A stretch of DNA of 64,000 nucleotides from Planococcus sp. ISL-110 (GCF_018613575.1 NZ_JAGGPX010000017.1:1-64000), one strand, 5' to 3'; counted from the stretch's first letter, positions 45,216 to 54,228 are shown. The notes: a model not told the origin generated them from the sequence alone. Numbers and translations are program-made.

Positions 45216-46118
45216 ATGGGACACGACCATAACCACTTTGAAACTGCAAGAAGCCGCAATAAAAAAGCATTGGCCCTGGCGCTCGGCATCACAGCTGGCA
45301 TCATGCTGCTGGAGTTTTTCGGCGGGCTTTTCACCAATAGCCTGGCCTTGATTGCGGACAGCGGCCATATGCTGTCGGACACTGTTTCGTTGGCGCTTAG
45401 CCTGACCGCAATCTGGTTTGCCGGAAAAGCAGCTTCGGCTAGAAAAACTTATGGGTATTACCGTTTCGAGATCATTACAGCATTTATTAATGGCGTCACC
45501 TTATTTATCATAGCGGGATTTATCATCTACGAAGCTATCAAACGCTTTTATGAGCCGCCGGAAGTACAGGGTGGCTGGATGCTGGCGATTGCTGCAATTG
45601 GTCTCTTGGCTAATGTGTTAAGTGCTTGGGTGCTGAACCGAAACGCAGATGTCCATGGCAATCTGAACATGAAGAGTGCCTATGTGCATATTATGGGTGA
45701 TGCACTTGGTTCTGTCGGTGCGATTCTGGCAGGATTACTTATTCTATTGTTTGACTGGACACTGGCCGATCCCCTTATTTCTGTGATCGTGGCTTTGTTG
45801 ATTTTGCGGAGCGCATGGGGCATTCTCCAGAACAGCCTTCATATTCTGATGGAAGGAACACCCCGAACGGTTGATGCGCAGGAAGTGAAAACATTGCTGC
45901 TGGAAATTGATGGGGTATTGGATGTCCATGATCTTCATGTTTGGACCATTACGTCCGGACTGGATCTGTTTACATGCCATATCGATGTCAAAATAGATGT
46001 GGACGAACAGCTTGTTCTACAGCAGGCTCTTGAACTGATCCATAATAATTATGGAATTGAGCACATCACCATACAAGTTGAAAAGCCGCAAACCGTGCAT
46101 CATTCACTGAAAGTGTAA
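45216..46118 (+). CDS. czcD: cation diffusion facilitator, CzcD-like
   Basis: Metal/proton antiporter of 300 residues that exports zinc, cobalt or cadmium. It opens with a His-rich segment (MGHDHNHFETARSRNKKAL). Six membrane helices follow, with metal-site motifs ADSGHMLSDTVSLA (about 46-59) and HIMGDALGS (about 157-165), then a cytoplasmic ferredoxin-like domain (DVHDLHVWTITSGL). ATGGAGG precedes the ATG. No metal regulator is adjacent. It is divergent to the queF operon. Confidence 0.9.
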   Translation: MGHDHNHFETARSRNKKALALALGITAGIMLLEFFGGLFTNSLALIADSGHMLSDTVSLALSLTAIWFAGKAASARKTYGYYRFEIITAFINGVTLFIIAGFIIYEAIKRFYEPPEVQGGWMLAIAAIGLLANVLSAWVLNRNADVHGNLNMKSAYVHIMGDALGSVGAILAGLLILLFDWTLADPLISVIVALLILRSAWGILQNSLHILMEGTPRTVDAQEVKTLLLEIDGVLDVHDLHVWTITSGLDLFTCHIDVKIDVDEQLVLQQALELIHNNYGIEHITIQVEKPQTVHHSLKV

Positions 46119-46267
46119 AATTTATTGGCGGGATTCGACTGAGATGAGCTTTTTTGCAGAAGGAAATCTGCCGTTTTCCAGATCATTTTCCCTATTCCTA
46201 AATTATGGAGACCTGAATTTTTCATGGTACACTAAAGTTAAAAGCTAGGCAGAAAGGAGTGTCCAGG

Positions 46268-47203
46268 ATGGCAGGAAATGAACGGAATGGATTGCAGACG
46301 CAATCAGTGGAATGGGTAAAAATGCAACTTGGAGAAACGGCAGAAATCACAAGTATCGAGCCGCTGAAAGGCGGAACGTCTTCACTATTGTTTGAATTGA
46401 CTGTCCAAGAGAACGGCAATGTCCTCTACTATGTTCTGAGGCTTTTCCATAAAGAAGACTGGCTGAAGAAAGAGCCGGATTTAGCAAAGCATGAAGCAGC
46501 AAGCCTTCAACTCGCTGAACAGGCAGGCTTTTCTGTCCCCCATTTAATTGCTTATGATGAAACAGGGGACGGGAGTGGAATGCCGGCTGTATTGATGACA
46601 AAAGTGGCTGGATCTGTCGTACTTCAGCCGACCAATGACGAGAAGTGGTTGGATGGCTTGGCAGCGGCTTTAGCTAAGCTTCACCAAACGAGGGCAGAAG
46701 ATTTCCCTTACAAATATTTCCCTTATAATGACGCATTTTTATTGGAAAAACCGACGTGGTCCAAATTCCAGAATGATTGGATGCGCGCTTTTTACATTGT
46801 GGCGGAAAGCCGGCCAACAGCTCAGGAATGCTTTATCCACCGGGATTTTCACCCGGCGAATGTGTTATGGGGAAATGGAGAGATCACTGCTATCGTAGAC
46901 TGGGTAAATGCTTGTCGGGGACCGGCGGGAATCGATGTCGGACATTGTCGGGTCAATCTGGCTCAGATGTATGGAATTTCCATCGCAAATGATTTTTTGG
47001 CAGCTTATCAACGCCATGCCGGCAGCTCATTCACCTATGATCCGTATTGGGATCTCATATCGCTGACGGATACACTGGATGGCTCACCAGTAGTTTATCC
47101 GGGTTGGGAATCCTTCGGCATGAAAGGATTGTCCGATGAATTGATGCGCCACCGACTGGATGATTATTTATTGAGCCTGTTGGATCGATTCGACGATTTT
47201 TAA
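46268..47203 (+). CDS. aminoglycoside phosphotransferase-like kinase
   Basis: APH/choline-kinase-fold protein of 311 residues. The catalytic loop is FIHRDFHPANVLW (about 192-204) and the metal-binding loop AIVDWVNACRGPAGIDVGHC follows. The N-lobe carries KGGTSSLLFEL. Such kinases phosphorylate small alcohols or antibiotics; closeness to true resistance enzymes cannot be judged here. The ATG at 46268 follows AAAGGAG by eight bases. It is monocistronic by position. Confidence 0.8.
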   Translation: MAGNERNGLQTQSVEWVKMQLGETAEITSIEPLKGGTSSLLFELTVQENGNVLYYVLRLFHKEDWLKKEPDLAKHEAASLQLAEQAGFSVPHLIAYDETGDGSGMPAVLMTKVAGSVVLQPTNDEKWLDGLAAALAKLHQTRAEDFPYKYFPYNDAFLLEKPTWSKFQNDWMRAFYIVAESRPTAQECFIHRDFHPANVLWGNGEITAIVDWVNACRGPAGIDVGHCRVNLAQMYGISIANDFLAAYQRHAGSSFTYDPYWDLISLTDTLDGSPVVYPGWESFGMKGLSDELMRHRLDDYLLSLLDRFDDF

Positions 47204-47297
47204 GCGTTAAGACGGCAAAGCCTAGCATATTTCTAGGTTTGATTTCCCCGATAAAGGCAATATAAAGGATAAGTGAGCTTTTTGAGGAGGAAATCGG

Positions 47298-47825
47298 ATG
47301 AAGGATGAACAATTAAAGCAATTGAAAAAACAGTTGGAAGAACAGGTAGAATCGCTGGAAGAGCGTGTTGATCATTCAGAAGAGTTGGATTCGACTGAGC
47401 TTTCAAATTACGATAACCATCCCGCTGACAACGCCACTGATTTATACGATCAGGAGCGCGGCATGGCGATGACTCAGTTTAAAGAAGAAGAACTGGAAGA
47501 TGCGAAAGCCGCTTTGGCAGCCATCGAAGATGGGACATACGGGACATGTGCCGTGTGCGGCAAAGACATTCCGTTCGAACGATTGGAAGCATTGCCGACC
47601 GCGTTGACTTGCATTGACCATGCTGATCATAAGCCAGACTTGGAAAGCCGGCCATCGGAAGAAGGTGTGCTGCGGGCTTCTACAGCACAGCCAGTTGAGA
47701 AGGAAGCTGGTGCCATCCGGGATTATCAGGACAGCTTTGAGGATGTAGAGGATTTTGGATCATCTGATACCCCACAGGATCAGCCGGGTGAAGATCCACA
47801 GAAGTTCTTTAAAGACGATAAATAA
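47298..47825 (+). CDS. yteA: TraR/DksA zinc-finger protein, YteA-like
   Basis: Protein of 175 residues with a long N-terminal coiled coil (about 1-45) and a DksA-type zinc finger, CAVCGKDIPFERLEALPT then CIDH (about residues 82-107); the last ligand is His rather than Cys. An acidic, Pro/Asp-rich tail follows. The arrangement matches the YteA/YozK group of Bacillus. DksA relatives bind RNA polymerase, but this group is not well characterised. GAGGAGG precedes the ATG. Confidence 0.82.
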   Translation: MKDEQLKQLKKQLEEQVESLEERVDHSEELDSTELSNYDNHPADNATDLYDQERGMAMTQFKEEELEDAKAALAAIEDGTYGTCAVCGKDIPFERLEALPTALTCIDHADHKPDLESRPSEEGVLRASTAQPVEKEAGAIRDYQDSFEDVEDFGSSDTPQDQPGEDPQKFFKDDK

Positions 47826-47827
47826 AA

Positions 47828-47868
47828 CCAAATGCCCCTCCTGCCTTCAGGCAAGGAGGGGTATTTGG
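47828..47868. terminator. hairpin after yteA
   Basis: Stem CCAAAT-CCCCTCC-TGCC type arms pairing with GGCA-GGAGGGG-ATTTGG. There is little T run, so termination may be weak. Confidence 0.55.
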
Positions 47869-47914
47869 AAGAACGTATCATTTCCCGGGAAATATCAGGG
47901 GCAGGACACTGGGC

Positions 47915-48277
47915 ATGGATAAATTAACTGAAGAAATCTATGCATTGGAATGCAGTCATCTACAGCCGGAGGTCCGGGTTTCGATAGAAAAGCTAGGCGA
48001 TGTGCTGGACGATGAGTTTTTTGAATTTGGGAGCTCGGGCGGAATCATCAAGCGATCGCATTATGATGGAGATCATGCCTTGAATCCGGCCCCAATGGAA
48101 ATAAAGGATTTTGCACTGCATGAGTTGGGACCAGCCGCTGTACTGACTACGTATCAAATTCATAACCGGCAGACGGGGAAACTGACAAACCGAAGTTCCG
48201 TTTGGAAAAAACGTCGGAATGGCTGGAAACTATTTTTCCATCAAGGAACGGTTTCAACTGAAGAGGTGTTTCAATAA
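47915..48277 (+). CDS. NTF2-like protein (DUF4440)
   Basis: Single-domain protein of 120 residues with the NTF2-like cone fold: EEIYALECSHLQPEVRVS, LGDVLDDEFFEFGSSGGIIK and the closing SSVWKKRRNGWKLFFHQGT. This pattern fits DUF4440 proteins. Function is unknown. The ATG at 47915 has only a modest upstream site (AGGGGCAGG). Confidence 0.72.
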   Translation: MDKLTEEIYALECSHLQPEVRVSIEKLGDVLDDEFFEFGSSGGIIKRSHYDGDHALNPAPMEIKDFALHELGPAAVLTTYQIHNRQTGKLTNRSSVWKKRRNGWKLFFHQGTVSTEEVFQ

Positions 48278-48333
48278 AGGCAAAAGAGGATAGTTACATA
48301 ACAGAACCATTTTTTCCGAAGGAGGAAACCGTT

Positions 48334-48732
48334 ATGGAACATGCTGTCGTGTTATTCGATGGAGATTGTAATTTTTGCGATTCAAGCGTTCAGTTTATCA
48401 TAAATCATGATCCGGCCGGCTATTATCAGTTTGCTTCATTGCAAAGTGAAATCGGCCAAGAACTCTCTGTAAAACATAAGGTGCCGGAAGATGTCGATAG
48501 CCTTGTATTGATAAAGGATGGACAGGCATATGTGAAATCTGAAGGAGCTTTGATGATTTCGAATCATCTGACAGGCCTTTGGAAACTGGCATATTACCTG
48601 AAGCCATTCCCCCGTGTATTCCGGGATGGAGCATATGATGTCATAGCCAAAAATCGTTACAAAGTATTTGGCAAGCTGGACAGCTGCATGCTGCCGCCGC
48701 CTCATATCCGCAAACGATTTTTAGATAAATAA
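48334..48732 (+). CDS. yuxK: DCC-family thiol-disulfide oxidoreductase, YuxK-like
   Basis: Protein of 132 residues with the DCC signature DGDCNFCDSSVQFI (about 10-23), where CNFC is the C-x2-C pair. The second half has GLWKLAYYLKPFPRVFRDGA and DVIAKNRYKVFGK, also typical. The family resembles thioredoxin-like disulfide oxidoreductases; function is not established. GGAGG precedes the ATG. A bidirectional terminator follows. Confidence 0.85.
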   Translation: MEHAVVLFDGDCNFCDSSVQFIINHDPAGYYQFASLQSEIGQELSVKHKVPEDVDSLVLIKDGQAYVKSEGALMISNHLTGLWKLAYYLKPFPRVFRDGAYDVIAKNRYKVFGKLDSCMLPPPHIRKRFLDK

Positions 48733-48737
48733 TCAAT

Positions 48738-48774
48738 AAAGCCCGAATCCGGAATTACTCCGGTTCGGGCTTTA
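48738..48774. terminator. bidirectional terminator
   Basis: Stem AAAGCCCGAA-CCGGA / TCCGG-TTCGGGCTTT, between the DCC gene and the converging large hypothetical gene. Confidence 0.83.
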
Positions 48775-48801
48775 GCAATGGATAAGTACAATCAAAGAGT
48801 G

Positions 48802-49995
48802 TCAATAGAAATTAGAGATCCGCCAATAATGGTTGGCAATAGGTTCTGCCATAAAGGCCATGCCTTCGCTTTCAGTTTGATGGATGTCCATCCATTCGCC
48901 GTCATCGCCAAATTTCAAGTATACTTCATGATTCGGTGCTTGATCATGTATCCCGAGAATGTCATAAGTGCCGTCCCGGTAAAAGTCGGCTGACACATCG
49001 TAATCGATATTAGGCGAAGTGGTGATCGGATTTCCGACGCTATGTTTTAATGTAATGGAAACTTTATGGCCCGTTTCTTCAAGCTTCTCCAACTCAATTC
49101 CTTCAGCAGAAGCGACGTCCGCCTTACTGAATTTTTTTCTCCAATTGTAGCCGATTGTGGGACCGACGTCCTTATCATAGTCAAATGAGGACTCTTCTTC
49201 TTTTAAGTCGACCGTAAAATTGACTTGCGTCCGGTAATGAAGCGATTCAGGATCGAATGCTCTGCCATCGCCCTGGAAGTAAGAAAAAGGCGATAGTAGA
49301 TTGGGATTTTTCAGCACCAAATCGGGCAGGAAGGTTTGGTAGCGGAAATGCCAGACTGGGTAAATTTTTGGCTTTTCCTCATCAGACAGCAAAGAATCCA
49401 AAGAAGCAATTTTTTTGGTCAGCCAAAACTCTTCCATCGCAGCTTTTTCCTTCGAAGAGTTCCGATTCAAAGTCCCGAAAATCTTGGCCATGGTGAACTT
49501 TTCTTGGCTGAAGTTTCCTTCTGACTCAGCTACAGGGCGTTTTCCGCGAATCAGATAGGTGAATTCCTGGTTCATTGGAACTTGGCGATCGGTGTATTGG
49601 TTTTTTTCGACCGTCTTAATCAGTTCGCCATTTCGGTAAATATCGAATCTCGTGATGCCTTCAATTTCTCCCCAAGCCAAGGAAATTCTTTCCTTGGAAA
49701 CGATGGCTGTCAGGGCAATTTCTTCCAGGCGATTGATGCTGTCCGGTTTAGAGTTTTCTGTTCCGGTATGAAGCTTGATCTTATCTGTCCAATTGCCCGA
49801 AGCATCCAGCCGTTCGATGGTATACGTATATAATTCGCCTTTCTTTAATCCTTCGTCTTTAACCAGATTCTGTGTGCCGGTATAAATGACTTGATTATCC
49901 CGTTTCACTCGGCAGACATCTTCTGTGTCTGTCCATCTAAAATAAATCATTGTATTGGATTGTTCCAATACAAGAATATCCAGTTTACTATCCAT
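48802..49995 (-). CDS. fibronectin-III-like protein, possibly DUF3238
   Basis: Protein of 397 residues of no certain function. The first part has fibronectin-III-like repeats (IYFRWTDTEDVCRVKRDNQV, then TYTIERLDASGNW; a second from about 95 to 165). The C-terminal part (YQTFLPDLVLKNPNLLSPFS, FDPESLHYRTQVNFTVD) resembles, from memory, the Bacillus DUF3238 family. No signal peptide is visible. The ATG at 49995 follows GGAGGTG by seven bases; a TTG at 50010 lies within that site. A candidate sigma-B promoter lies just upstream. Confidence 0.55.
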   Translation of the reverse strand: MDSKLDILVLEQSNTMIYFRWTDTEDVCRVKRDNQVIYTGTQNLVKDEGLKKGELYTYTIERLDASGNWTDKIKLHTGTENSKPDSINRLEEIALTAIVSKERISLAWGEIEGITRFDIYRNGELIKTVEKNQYTDRQVPMNQEFTYLIRGKRPVAESEGNFSQEKFTMAKIFGTLNRNSSKEKAAMEEFWLTKKIASLDSLLSDEEKPKIYPVWHFRYQTFLPDLVLKNPNLLSPFSYFQGDGRAFDPESLHYRTQVNFTVDLKEEESSFDYDKDVGPTIGYNWRKKFSKADVASAEGIELEKLEETGHKVSITLKHSVGNPITTSPNIDYDVSADFYRDGTYDILGIHDQAPNHEVYLKFGDDGEWMDIHQTESEGMAFMAEPIANHYWRISNFY

Positions 49996-50028
49996 TTTTT
50001 CCACCTCCAAATGCTATTCTTAAAATGC

Positions 50029-50054
50029 ATACCCTATTTGGAAAAAAGATGAAC
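50029..50054 (-). promoter_or_regulatory. candidate sigma-B promoter
   Basis: On the minus strand GTTCAT (50054-50049), 14 bases, GGGTAT (50034-50029), 34 bases before the start codon at 49995. The rest of 50055-50331 has a TATAAT at 50119-50124 but no convincing -35; nothing else is seen. Confidence 0.45.
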
Positions 50055-50331
50055 ATTTCCTACGCCGAAGTACAATGTTTGTTACATAAATTAAATGTGA
50101 AAGTAAAGATTTTCACTGTATAATTAATGTAGGAATATAGGCGTATCCATTTTTGTTTACATGATATTATAAGTGAAACAGAAAGATCAGTTTTTCCACC
50201 TGCTTTCCATCTCAGCATGGGCAGGCGAGAAACAGATTCGAAGAGTTTTCACTTCTCAATTTCAAGCTTCTACCCTTTACTATAAAAAACAAAGTACTTA
50301 GAGAGTGGACAAAGAGAAAGGGGGTCTGACA

Positions 50332-51201
50332 GTGGAAAGCGTTCAAAAGAAACGGAATTTCAGTAACTTTGATGAAGCAGCTGCGTATATTCTGCAGCTG
50401 CTGAGCAAACAAATCGGAATCAATTCGATATTTATTGCTAAAAATGATGGGCAGACAAACAATATTATTAAAGTGCACAATTCCAGTAAAGAGCTGGTGG
50501 AAGAAGGCAGTTCGATGCCTCTCCCACAGTCCTTCTGCAGCTTGAGCATCAACCATGGCCCTTCTGTATTAGTCATAGAAGATGTTTCGGAAAACGAGTT
50601 GACCCGCTCGATGGAAATTACTGCGAATTACGGAAGCGGCACATTCGTCGGGGTCCCGGTTTATTACAATGATGGTAAAGTCTATGGAACTATTTGTGGA
50701 TTGGATGACCAATACCACAGACTTTCCGAAGAACAACTTACTAATTTTGAAATGATGTCAACGCTGTTGACCTACGTACTGGAACTTGAAAAAGCGAACG
50801 ATCAAATTCAAACATTGACTGCACCCATCGTGCCTGTCACAAAGGGTGTGGCGATTGTGCCGGTGATCGGCGAAATTACGGCTCCGCGTGCACAGGTCAT
50901 CATCGACCATGTCCTCGAAAAATGCAGCAAGGAAAAAATGGAGTATTTGATTATCGATGTTTCAGGGGTTCTACAGATCAACTCTGTCGTTGGGGAATAC
51001 TTGCTGAAGCTTGTAAACATTCTTAAGATGATAGGCGTTACACCGGTCATTACGGGGATTCAACCCTTTATGGCGTTGAAAGTCCCACATTTTGCCGCTG
51101 CACTGAAAGGTATACTAATTGAAGCCAATCTGGAGTCGGCATTAAAGCAACTCGGATTTGTGCTGATAAAAGAATGCGAAGAAAAACCAGACTCTCTTTG
51201 A
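50332..51201 (+). CDS. GAF-STAS protein, RsbR-like
   Basis: Second RsbR-type protein, 289 residues. An N-terminal GAF sensor domain (about 10-150; FVGVPVYYNDGKVYGTICGL) replaces the usual globin-like domain. A STAS domain follows (about 165-275; APIVPVTKGVAIVPVIGEIT, IDVSGVLQINSVVGEYL). Compared with RsbRA from memory, the Thr171 position is Ala (residue 184) and the Thr205 position is Ser (residue 218). The start is a GTG at 50332 after AAAGGGGG. It probably feeds an unknown signal into the sigma-B stressosome or acts independently. Confidence 0.78.
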   Translation: MESVQKKRNFSNFDEAAAYILQLLSKQIGINSIFIAKNDGQTNNIIKVHNSSKELVEEGSSMPLPQSFCSLSINHGPSVLVIEDVSENELTRSMEITANYGSGTFVGVPVYYNDGKVYGTICGLDDQYHRLSEEQLTNFEMMSTLLTYVLELEKANDQIQTLTAPIVPVTKGVAIVPVIGEITAPRAQVIIDHVLEKCSKEKMEYLIIDVSGVLQINSVVGEYLLKLVNILKMIGVTPVITGIQPFMALKVPHFAAALKGILIEANLESALKQLGFVLIKECEEKPDSL

Positions 51202-51219
51202 GGAAAGTCTGGTTTTTTT
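51182..51219 (+). terminator. terminator overlapping the GAF-STAS gene end
   Basis: Stem AAAAACCAGACT / AGTCTGGTTTTT, T run after. The left arm lies inside the last codons. Confidence 0.85.
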
Positions 51220-51352
51220 GATGTATTGCTTTACAGTCTATTAATCAATGATTTATGGGTCATGCGTCTGCTTAAAGTTGGTTCTTTCAGCCTTGTCCTG
51301 CCAGCCGGTATACGAAAAAACTGTACATATTCGTTAGTTGCTTATCTCTTGG

Positions 51353-51853
51353 CTAACTTTCTTTATCAAAAAAGACATGCTTGAGTTCCCAGGAATCGCC
51401 GATTTCCAGCAAGCCGAACGAAAATTGGTCTTGTCGGCGCTTATCTGTTGGCGAACCGGGGTTAAATAACATCACACCATCGACTTCGCGCATCACGGGT
51501 GTATGGGAATGACCAAAAACAATGATGTCAACATCGTCATTAGTGAAGGTGTCATAAGCCTGCTTTTCAGTAGGTTTTCGGTCGCTGTCACCGTGGACCA
51601 CACCGATTTTTAAATCTCCAAAAGTGAGGATCTTTTTCCGGCCGAACTTTTCGAGAATATCCCATGGATCGACATTGCCGGTTACACCATCGATTTCAGC
51701 ATAAGCTGCCAGTTCGTGATAGACATCCAAAGTCTGCCAGTCACCTGCATGGATGATGAAATCAGCTTCTTGGCATGCATCCAATAGTTGTTGAGGCAAT
51801 TTCTTGGCGCGGAATGGAATATGTGTGTCTGAAACGATAACGATCTTCTTCAT
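51353..51853 (-). CDS. YfcE-type metallophosphodiesterase
   Basis: Phosphodiesterase of 166 residues with the calcineurin-like metal site: IVSDTHIPFRA (about 5-15), HAGDWQTLDV (about 35), GVTGNVDPWD (about 56) and FGHSHTPVMRE (about 112). The length and pattern fit the YfcE/YsnB group, which cleaves phosphodiesters with manganese. The ATG at 51853 follows GGAGGTG by six bases. Confidence 0.88.
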   Translation of the reverse strand: MKKIVIVSDTHIPFRAKKLPQQLLDACQEADFIIHAGDWQTLDVYHELAAYAEIDGVTGNVDPWDILEKFGRKKILTFGDLKIGVVHGDSDRKPTEKQAYDTFTNDDVDIIVFGHSHTPVMREVDGVMLFNPGSPTDKRRQDQFSFGLLEIGDSWELKHVFFDKES

Positions 51854-51924
51854 CTGAACACCTCCAGTCAATTTCTTTCTTTCACTTTACCAAATAAATA
51901 CCGAGCCGTCTCCCAAACAACAAT

Positions 51925-51949
51925 GCTTAATTTTCAGCAAAAAGGGAAT
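51925..51949 (+). promoter_or_regulatory. candidate sigma-B promoter
   Basis: GCTTAA (51925-51930), 13 bases, GGGAAT (51944-51949), 42 bases before the small membrane protein gene. One -35 mismatch to the sigma-B pattern. Confidence 0.45.
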
Positions 51950-51991
51950 TGATAGAGAATAGAAACGATGAACATAACTGGAGGGATACCC

Positions 51992-52276
51992 ATGAAAAAG
52001 AATCCTACGAAAAACTTTATTTACACTGGCGCGGCACTGGCTGGCAGCATTCTGTTGCTGACTGCCTATCGAAAAAATAAAGCCAAAAAAGTTTGGGTTT
52101 ATGAAGACAATGATATGAGAAATAGCGTGACGGTGGATCACGAAGAAAGTGTCAATGCCAATACGGACGAAGCGGAAATCGGCTTGAGCCAATTGGACTC
52201 TGCCTATCGATCGGAATGGCAGGCAAATGGATTTCCTCAAACCCATAAAGCGATGGCAAAATTGGAAAGTAAGTAA
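51992..52276 (+). CDS. small single-pass membrane protein
   Basis: Protein of 94 residues that I do not recognise. One membrane helix near the N-terminus (NFIYTGAALAGSILLLTAY, about 8-26) is followed by a polar, acidic region (DHEESVNANTDEAEIGLSQL). The ATG at 51992 follows GGAGGG by six bases; an ATG at 51968 lacks a site. A candidate sigma-B promoter lies upstream. The product probably faces the cytoplasm or wall with its C-terminal domain; no function can be given. Confidence 0.6.
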   Translation: MKKNPTKNFIYTGAALAGSILLLTAYRKNKAKKVWVYEDNDMRNSVTVDHEESVNANTDEAEIGLSQLDSAYRSEWQANGFPQTHKAMAKLESK

Positions 52277-52343
52277 AAAGATGGCTTCAGTTTTGTGCTG
52301 AGGCCATTCTTGGGGTGAAAATCCTTGAAGGAGGAAGACAGTC

Positions 52344-52874
52344 ATGGAGACTGAAAGGAAAATTATATGTTACATTGCGACCAGTCTGGACGGATATATT
52401 GCAGCGGAAGACGATTCTCTTGAATGGCTGTTTGAGACGGCAGGAGAAGGGGATGCAGGTTATGCTGAATTCATGGAAACGATTGATACAGTGATTATGG
52501 GACGCAGAACCTACGATTGGGTAATGGCAGCGGAAAATGGCAAGTTTCCCTATCAAGGTTTGGCCAGTTATGTTTTCACAACTTCAGCGGCTGAGGAAAA
52601 TCCGTTCGTAAAATTTACGGATCAAGACATTCCCAGCTTTGCAGAAGGCCTCAAGGACAAACCAGGAAAAGACATCTGGGTGATTGGGGGCAGTAACTTG
52701 CTGCATAGTTTCGTAAAAGAAAACCTGATCGATGAATGGATCATTTCCATTGCTCCTGTGTTGATCGGTAAAGGGATTCCGCTATTCCAGGAATTTGATT
52801 TTGAAATTCGTTTAAAGCTCAAGTCGGTGAAAGCATATGGCCAATTTGCACAGCTGCATTACGAAAGAAAATAA
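52344..52874 (+). CDS. dihydrofolate reductase-family protein (RibD C-terminal type)
   Basis: NAD(P)H-dependent reductase-fold protein of 176 residues. The opening IICYIATSLDGYIAAEDDSL (about 6-25), VIMGRRTYDWV (about 50) and VIGGSNLLHSF (about 112) fit the RibD-C/YyaP group rather than true folate reductases. Substrate unknown. GGAGGAAG precedes the ATG. Alone between hairpins. Confidence 0.82.
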   Translation: METERKIICYIATSLDGYIAAEDDSLEWLFETAGEGDAGYAEFMETIDTVIMGRRTYDWVMAAENGKFPYQGLASYVFTTSAAEENPFVKFTDQDIPSFAEGLKDKPGKDIWVIGGSNLLHSFVKENLIDEWIISIAPVLIGKGIPLFQEFDFEIRLKLKSVKAYGQFAQLHYERK

Positions 52875-52889
52875 GCGTTCTTTTATTTA

Positions 52890-52920
52890 GGCTGCCGAGC
52901 ACCTCCAGGCAGCCTTTTAT
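52890..52920 (+). terminator. terminator after reductase gene
   Basis: Stem GGCTGCC / GGCAGCC with an 11-base loop, then TTTTATAT. Confidence 0.75.
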
Positions 52921-53147
52921 ATATTACTCTAAAAGAAAACTGTATATTCGTTTCAATTTCATAAGTGGAAATGCCTAATTTCCTCATGAGAAAGTTCCAT
53001 TTTTTCACTGAAAGACAACAAACTATTACTTTTGGTTATTCTACCATCAAAATTTAAGTAGTACGAGGGATTGTATTCTTATAATTCCAATTATATACTA
53101 TTAAGAAGGATCTTTTGTAGATTCTTGGAATAGGAGGGAGAGAAAGC

Positions 53148-53771
53148 ATGAAAAAATTAAAAGTATTAGTATTTGCCTTATTCACAGTTCTATTCATAGG
53201 TTTTTCTCAAACCTCCGCAGAAGCACATTCTCCAGACCTGCATGAAGGCGTTTCCGGACAAGGCGTAACTGAACTTCAGTCAACTTTGAAGAAATTGGGT
53301 TACTTCCAGACAACACCTACAGGCTATTATGGATCTATAACAAAAAATGCAGTTATTCAGTTCCAGCGCGATTTCAATGTTCCTAACACTGGATTTACAG
53401 GTTCAATGACACGGGCGAAACTTTCAGAAGTCGATATGATGGCACGTGTGGTAAACGGAGAAGCACGTGGAGAGAGCTTTACCGGACAAGTAGCGGTAGC
53501 AGCTGTCATTTTGAATCGTATGGATTCTTCTCTGTTTCCAAACAGTACATACAATGTTATTTTCCAACGGAATGCATTTACTGCCGTAAATGATGGCCAA
53601 TACAAACTGAAACCGAATGCTTCGGCATATCAGGCGGTGAAAGCCGCTTTTAAGGGATCGGACCCATCACTTGGTGCAACTTATTACTACAATCCGAGCG
53701 GGGTGACGGACACGTGGATTTTCTCACGTACTACGATCACTAATATTGGTAAGCACGTGTTTGCAAAATGA
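53148..53771 (+). CDS. SleB-like cell wall hydrolase
   Basis: Secreted wall hydrolase of 207 residues. A signal peptide (KVLVFALFTVLFIGFSQTSA, cleavage after AEA) precedes a peptidoglycan-binding domain (about 30-90; GVSGQGVTELQSTLKKLGYF) and a hydrolase-2 catalytic domain (DMMARVVNGEARGE, Glu about 107; AVAAVILNRMDSSLFPN). The domain order matches SleB, a spore cortex-lytic enzyme, and its relatives. Many Planococcaceae do not sporulate, so a vegetative role in wall turnover is possible. GGAGGGAG precedes the ATG. It stands alone with a terminator. Confidence 0.87.
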   Translation: MKKLKVLVFALFTVLFIGFSQTSAEAHSPDLHEGVSGQGVTELQSTLKKLGYFQTTPTGYYGSITKNAVIQFQRDFNVPNTGFTGSMTRAKLSEVDMMARVVNGEARGESFTGQVAVAAVILNRMDSSLFPNSTYNVIFQRNAFTAVNDGQYKLKPNASAYQAVKAAFKGSDPSLGATYYYNPSGVTDTWIFSRTTITNIGKHVFAK

Positions 53772-53781
53772 TTTCAAGCTT

Positions 53782-53811
53782 CGCCCTGATAAAGATCAGG
53801 GCGATTTTTTA
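53782..53811 (+). terminator. terminator after wall hydrolase
   Basis: Stem CGCCCTGAT / ATCAGGGCG with loop AAAG, then ATTTTTTA. Confidence 0.87.
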
Positions 53812-53873
53812 TGGAGTGAGTTAAAGAAGAAAAACGCTTATACTGAAAAAGAATGATGAGAGGTGGAATAGAA

Positions 53874-54221
53874 ATGTCTGAAAAAAGTGAACAGCAATTG
53901 CCGCCAAAAACCTGCACAATCGAAAAGCTTGTAACTAATAAGCAGGATGTAGAGAAAGTTTTGGCCGGTACGAAGTCCGCAACGCGAAGAAATGGCCGTT
54001 ATGCAGATATAGGGGAAGTCATGGTGCTGGACGACAAGAGATTTATCGTAAATCAGGTATATCAGCAAACACTTGGCGAGCTAACAGACGAAATGATCCT
54101 TCGGGAAGGATATGCGACCGTTGAAGAATACAAGCAGTCTATATTATCATTTCATCCCGGCATGCCCTGGCTGCCAGAGATGACTGTTTGGGTCCATGAA
54201 TTCCATTCGGCAGCACAGTAA
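53874..54221 (+). CDS. ASCH domain protein
   Basis: Protein of 115 residues with an ASCH (PUA-like) fold: KTCTIEKLVTNKQDVEKVLA, GTKSATRRNGRYADIGEVMV, then FIVNQVYQQTLGELTDEMIL. ASCH proteins are thought to bind RNA or act on modified nucleosides. The ATG at 53874 follows GAGGTGG by seven bases. The next gene starts seven bases after its stop and is probably cotranscribed. Confidence 0.75.
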   Translation: MSEKSEQQLPPKTCTIEKLVTNKQDVEKVLAGTKSATRRNGRYADIGEVMVLDDKRFIVNQVYQQTLGELTDEMILREGYATVEEYKQSILSFHPGMPWLPEMTVWVHEFHSAAQ

Positions 54222-54228
54222 TTAAGTG

